Positions 61,335-64,000 of a DNA stretch of 64,000 nucleotides are shown here, one piece after another. The stretch comes from Bacteriovoracaceae bacterium. Its GTDB lineage: Bacteria > Bdellovibrionota > Bacteriovoracia > Bacteriovoracales > Bacteriovoracaceae. The first letter of the stretch is position 1, and each line of letters opens with the position of its first letter. The position numbers and the translations under genes were made by a program. The stretch lies in NCBI GenBank assembly GCA_013141065.1, contig JABFRR010000008.1, positions 563,464 to 627,463 of the forward strand, written 5' to 3'. Below the pieces are notes generated by a model. It searched no databases and was not told where the DNA came from. It worked only from the letters and a program-made list of their open reading frames with translations.

Positions 61335-62436
61335 TAGTGAGGCGGGCGATAGAATTGTTAATTTAGATTTTTTAAGAGGCATTTTTGTCTTGCTCGCACT
61401 CGACCAACATTTTGCATATTACCTAAACGTTTGGTATATCGATTATTTTCGAGATGCTATTGCACTTGGAACAACCTATGCCCATCTCTTGCCACAAATT
61501 GGTAAAAATTTATCGACTGGGCCGATTGAATATTGGCTGGCATTAATATTTACCCCTTGGGTAAGTCAGATTTACCTAACGATGTCGGCGTTTAATTTGG
61601 CAAAAAAAACACAAGATGAATTTCGTCAAAAATTAATAGAAAAACTTAAAATCCTAGGTCTTATATTTCTCTTCTTTATAATGGAAAATTTCATAGTGGC
61701 CCCAAATACTGGAGAAGCTATTTCATTTTATCCAATTATGCTTTGGATGCTCATTCTTTTTATACTTTCGCTGGCCTATTCATTTGTGGGCATTAGAGGG
61801 ATCTATGTCATAAGTATCCTCGCTCTTTTAAGGTTTATTATTCCCGTTGAATTGCTCTCTGATTTTTTTGAGGAAATCATTAAAACAAGTATTCATCCAG
61901 GTTATGAATATGATGCTAGGATTGAATATTTTATTTTATCTGGATGCCTAGGATTTATTATGGGCCATGTTCATTACCATAAACCGAATTTAAAAAATAA
62001 AAAAAATATTTGCTTCATAGTTGGAGGATTTGCCTTAACTCTTGTTTATGCAGTTTGGGGTGAGCGTTTTGAGGTATTTCGAGACAATGTTTTTTTAACG
62101 GAACATGATTTGGTTCGTTCTTTTTCGGGAACGGCTTATGTTTTGGGAATTCAGGCAATTGTTATCTCAGTATTTTTATTACTCGAAAAATATAATTTTA
62201 AATTAAAAGTTCCAGTGGTGAATTGGGTTGGTAAAAATTCTTTATTAATCTTTTCAATGCATAGGATTCTGTTTGTTAAACTCATTGCTCCTGTGAGCTT
62301 ATTAATTCTCAGCCAGTTTAATTTAACAATACTACCTACATCAGTTCAGCTGTATATTTATATTTCTATTACATTAATGATTTGTTATTTTATTAAAAAT
62401 ACTCCTGTGAGCGAAATTATTCTTCAGAAGAAATAA
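61318..62436 (+). CDS. Polytopic membrane acyltransferase-like protein (start uncertain)
   Basis: RIVNLDFLRGIFVLLALDQHF N-terminus typical of acyltransferase_3/DUF1624-like families lies upstream of the 61390 TTG start in the ORF track. Confidence 0.6.
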   Translation: MIKKNSSEAGDRIVNLDFLRGIFVLLALDQHFAYYLNVWYIDYFRDAIALGTTYAHLLPQIGKNLSTGPIEYWLALIFTPWVSQIYLTMSAFNLAKKTQDEFRQKLIEKLKILGLIFLFFIMENFIVAPNTGEAISFYPIMLWMLILFILSLAYSFVGIRGIYVISILALLRFIIPVELLSDFFEEIIKTSIHPGYEYDARIEYFILSGCLGFIMGHVHYHKPNLKNKKNICFIVGGFALTLVYAVWGERFEVFRDNVFLTEHDLVRSFSGTAYVLGIQAIVISVFLLLEKYNFKLKVPVVNWVGKNSLLIFSMHRILFVKLIAPVSLLILSQFNLTILPTSVQLYIYISITLMICYFIKNTPVSEIILQKK

Positions 62437-62449
62437 ATAGGATTTGAAA

Positions 62450-63517
62450 ATGGACACGAGGTCCCAACATTTACTTTTTGATGCTGTTTGTGAACATGAC
62501 CTCACCGATCGTGATATACAATTAATAAAAGATATCATTGAAAGAGACCTGACAGTTGTTAATAAAATAGAGCACAAATTTACGCCACATGGTGAAACGA
62601 TCGTTTTTATTTTGGCGGAATCACACTTTACCTTACATACTTACCCTGAAAATAAATTTATCACCTTAGATATTTATGTTTGCAATTTAGATGTTAATCT
62701 ACAAAAAATTGTAGATGAAATTTCAAATCAAATTAGTTTCGAAAAAGTTGAGCAAAGAATACTTCCTCGAGGAAAAATTGGTACAAAAACTCGGAATGAT
62801 AATTTAATTCTTGTTTATTTTGTTACTGTATTAGTCGCTTGTTGCAGTATGCTTTATGAATTATTGCTTGCCCAGTCATTATCCACGACAATGGGAAACA
62901 CAGCACTTCGATATAATACTACAATCGGGCTATATATCGCTGCTATGGGATTTGGAGCTTTGCTTTATAAAAAAATTATTAAAAAATCGATCTTTGAAGA
63001 GTTTGTAAAAATTGAATTAGTTCTGTCTTTGGTTGGCGGTGTCGCACCTATAATGGTCTTGTTGGTAGATTATTTTTTTAATAAGATTGCCGTTGGATCG
63101 GGAGTCTCATTTTTTTCTCAATGGATTCAAGTTCCATTATTTACTATTAATCATTTTTTCATTGTGATTATTGGTTTTCTTTCAGGGCTGGAGCTGCCTC
63201 TTTTAATAGATATGGGAAAATTTTTCGATAAAAAAAGGGGAAATTATGTTTTAGCCTATGATTATCTTGGAACATTACTGGGGGCAGTGTTATTCCCCAT
63301 CTTTTTACTACCGAAGTTGCATATTTTTACGATGGGATACTTAGTCTCTGCAATGAATATTCTCGTAGCTCTAATTGTAGTGGTGAAACTAAAAATTAAT
63401 ATCAAAAAATATAATTACTTAATTGGAATTATGTTGTTCTTATGGATTTCAGTGATTATTTATTCTACCAATGTTAATCAATATATTGTTAAACAACTAT
63501 ATTTCGGAGGGCAGTAA
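62450..63517 (+). CDS. SpeD-like (AdoMet decarboxylase) domain fused to a SpeE-type polytopic membrane domain
   Basis: ESHFTLHTYPENKFITLDIYVC matches prokaryotic SpeD S63/H68/C83 spacing; remainder hydrophobic with YELLLAQSLSTTMGNTALRYNTTIGLYIAAMGFGAL. Confidence 0.8.
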   Translation: MDTRSQHLLFDAVCEHDLTDRDIQLIKDIIERDLTVVNKIEHKFTPHGETIVFILAESHFTLHTYPENKFITLDIYVCNLDVNLQKIVDEISNQISFEKVEQRILPRGKIGTKTRNDNLILVYFVTVLVACCSMLYELLLAQSLSTTMGNTALRYNTTIGLYIAAMGFGALLYKKIIKKSIFEEFVKIELVLSLVGGVAPIMVLLVDYFFNKIAVGSGVSFFSQWIQVPLFTINHFFIVIIGFLSGLELPLLIDMGKFFDKKRGNYVLAYDYLGTLLGAVLFPIFLLPKLHIFTMGYLVSAMNILVALIVVVKLKINIKKYNYLIGIMLFLWISVIIYSTNVNQYIVKQLYFGGQ

Positions 63518-64000
63518 TGCACTCACAATTTTATAATTCAAAAGGCTTTAAAAAAGCTGAAGTTTTGGTTGTTACCAGCTTGTTGGCATTTTGTAGCATT
63601 ATTTATGAATTGCTCTTATCAAACACGTTATCGATTGTTACTGGTAACTATATTTGGTGGCAGTCATTAACGATAGGTGTTTATATTGGTGGTCTAGGTC
63701 TCGGTGCCTACTTTTCTGATAAACTAAAAAATAGCTATGAAAGTATTGTTAGAACTGAAATTGGTTTATCATTTCTAGGTGCCCTTAGTGTCGTCTTTAT
63801 CTATATAGTCCATGGAGGCTATAAATATATTGATTCCCTGTTTTTTTATACAGGAGAGTTTCATTCTGCAATTTACCTGCAGAATTTATTTATCCTTAAG
63901 TTAATTTTCTTTATTATTGTTCAGCTCTTTACTTTGGCAATTGGCTTACTTTCTGGTTTTGAAATACCACTCATGGTAAGAATTGCGGAGGAGCACTTAG
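63517..64000 (+). CDS. Second SpeE-type membrane protein (spermidine synthase-like N-terminal TM region), truncated by window end
   Basis: TAATG overlap with preceding gene; YELLLSNTLSIVTGNYIWWQSLTIGVYIGGLGLGAYFSDKL, SGFEIPLMVRIAEEHL. Confidence 0.75.
   Translation, partial: MHSQFYNSKGFKKAEVLVVTSLLAFCSIIYELLLSNTLSIVTGNYIWWQSLTIGVYIGGLGLGAYFSDKLKNSYESIVRTEIGLSFLGALSVVFIYIVHGGYKYIDSLFFYTGEFHSAIYLQNLFILKLIFFIIVQLFTLAIGLLSGFEIPLMVRIAEEHL

Noticed and set aside
1-64000. Genome-wide homopolymer error as the explanation for all frameshifts
   Set aside because: Dozens of AT-rich genes with long A/T runs are intact; broken frames concentrate in the two IS elements and one tamA patch, so a global error rate does not fit, though local error remains possible.

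Overview
This 64 kb AT-rich bacterial window reads like a chromosome from the Bdellovibrio/Bacteriovorax-like predatory lineage; that taxonomy is inferred from gene content and style only. Most of it is ordinary core genome: batD-like, ribF, a type IV pilus locus (pilB, pilT, pilC, pilA, a TPR gene plus two ABC-transporter genes, pilD, pilM-Q), aroQ, efp, a tamA/tamB-like pair, rplM-rpsI, a divergent uvrA paralogue, a matrixin-like protease, lon, rpoZ, an acyl-CoA synthetase, alaS, recX, recA, pgpA, recG, greA, an ABC1/UbiB kinase, a giant Cys-rich secreted protein, and a polyamine-related membrane locus at the right edge. The observations most worth a second look are: (1) a SpeD (AdoMet decarboxylase-like) domain with intact S/H/C spacing fused to a polytopic SpeE-type membrane domain that stops before any synthase domain, followed by a second SpeE-type membrane ORF; (2) an IS110/IS1111-type element with 16-bp subterminal inverted repeats, flanked by an apparently perfect 304-bp direct duplication that leaves one truncated and one intact rpoZ; (3) a possible -1 frameshift signal (A_AAT_TTT) joining the two halves of that element's recombinase, and a large 3' non-coding region that may hold a bridge RNA; (4) an IS66/ISBst12-like element with 8-bp target duplication splitting recX next to recA; (5) a dense cluster of homopolymer frameshifts in the tamA-like gene; (6) a palindromic candidate operator upstream of recA. 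No tRNA, rRNA, CRISPR array or prophage was recognised.
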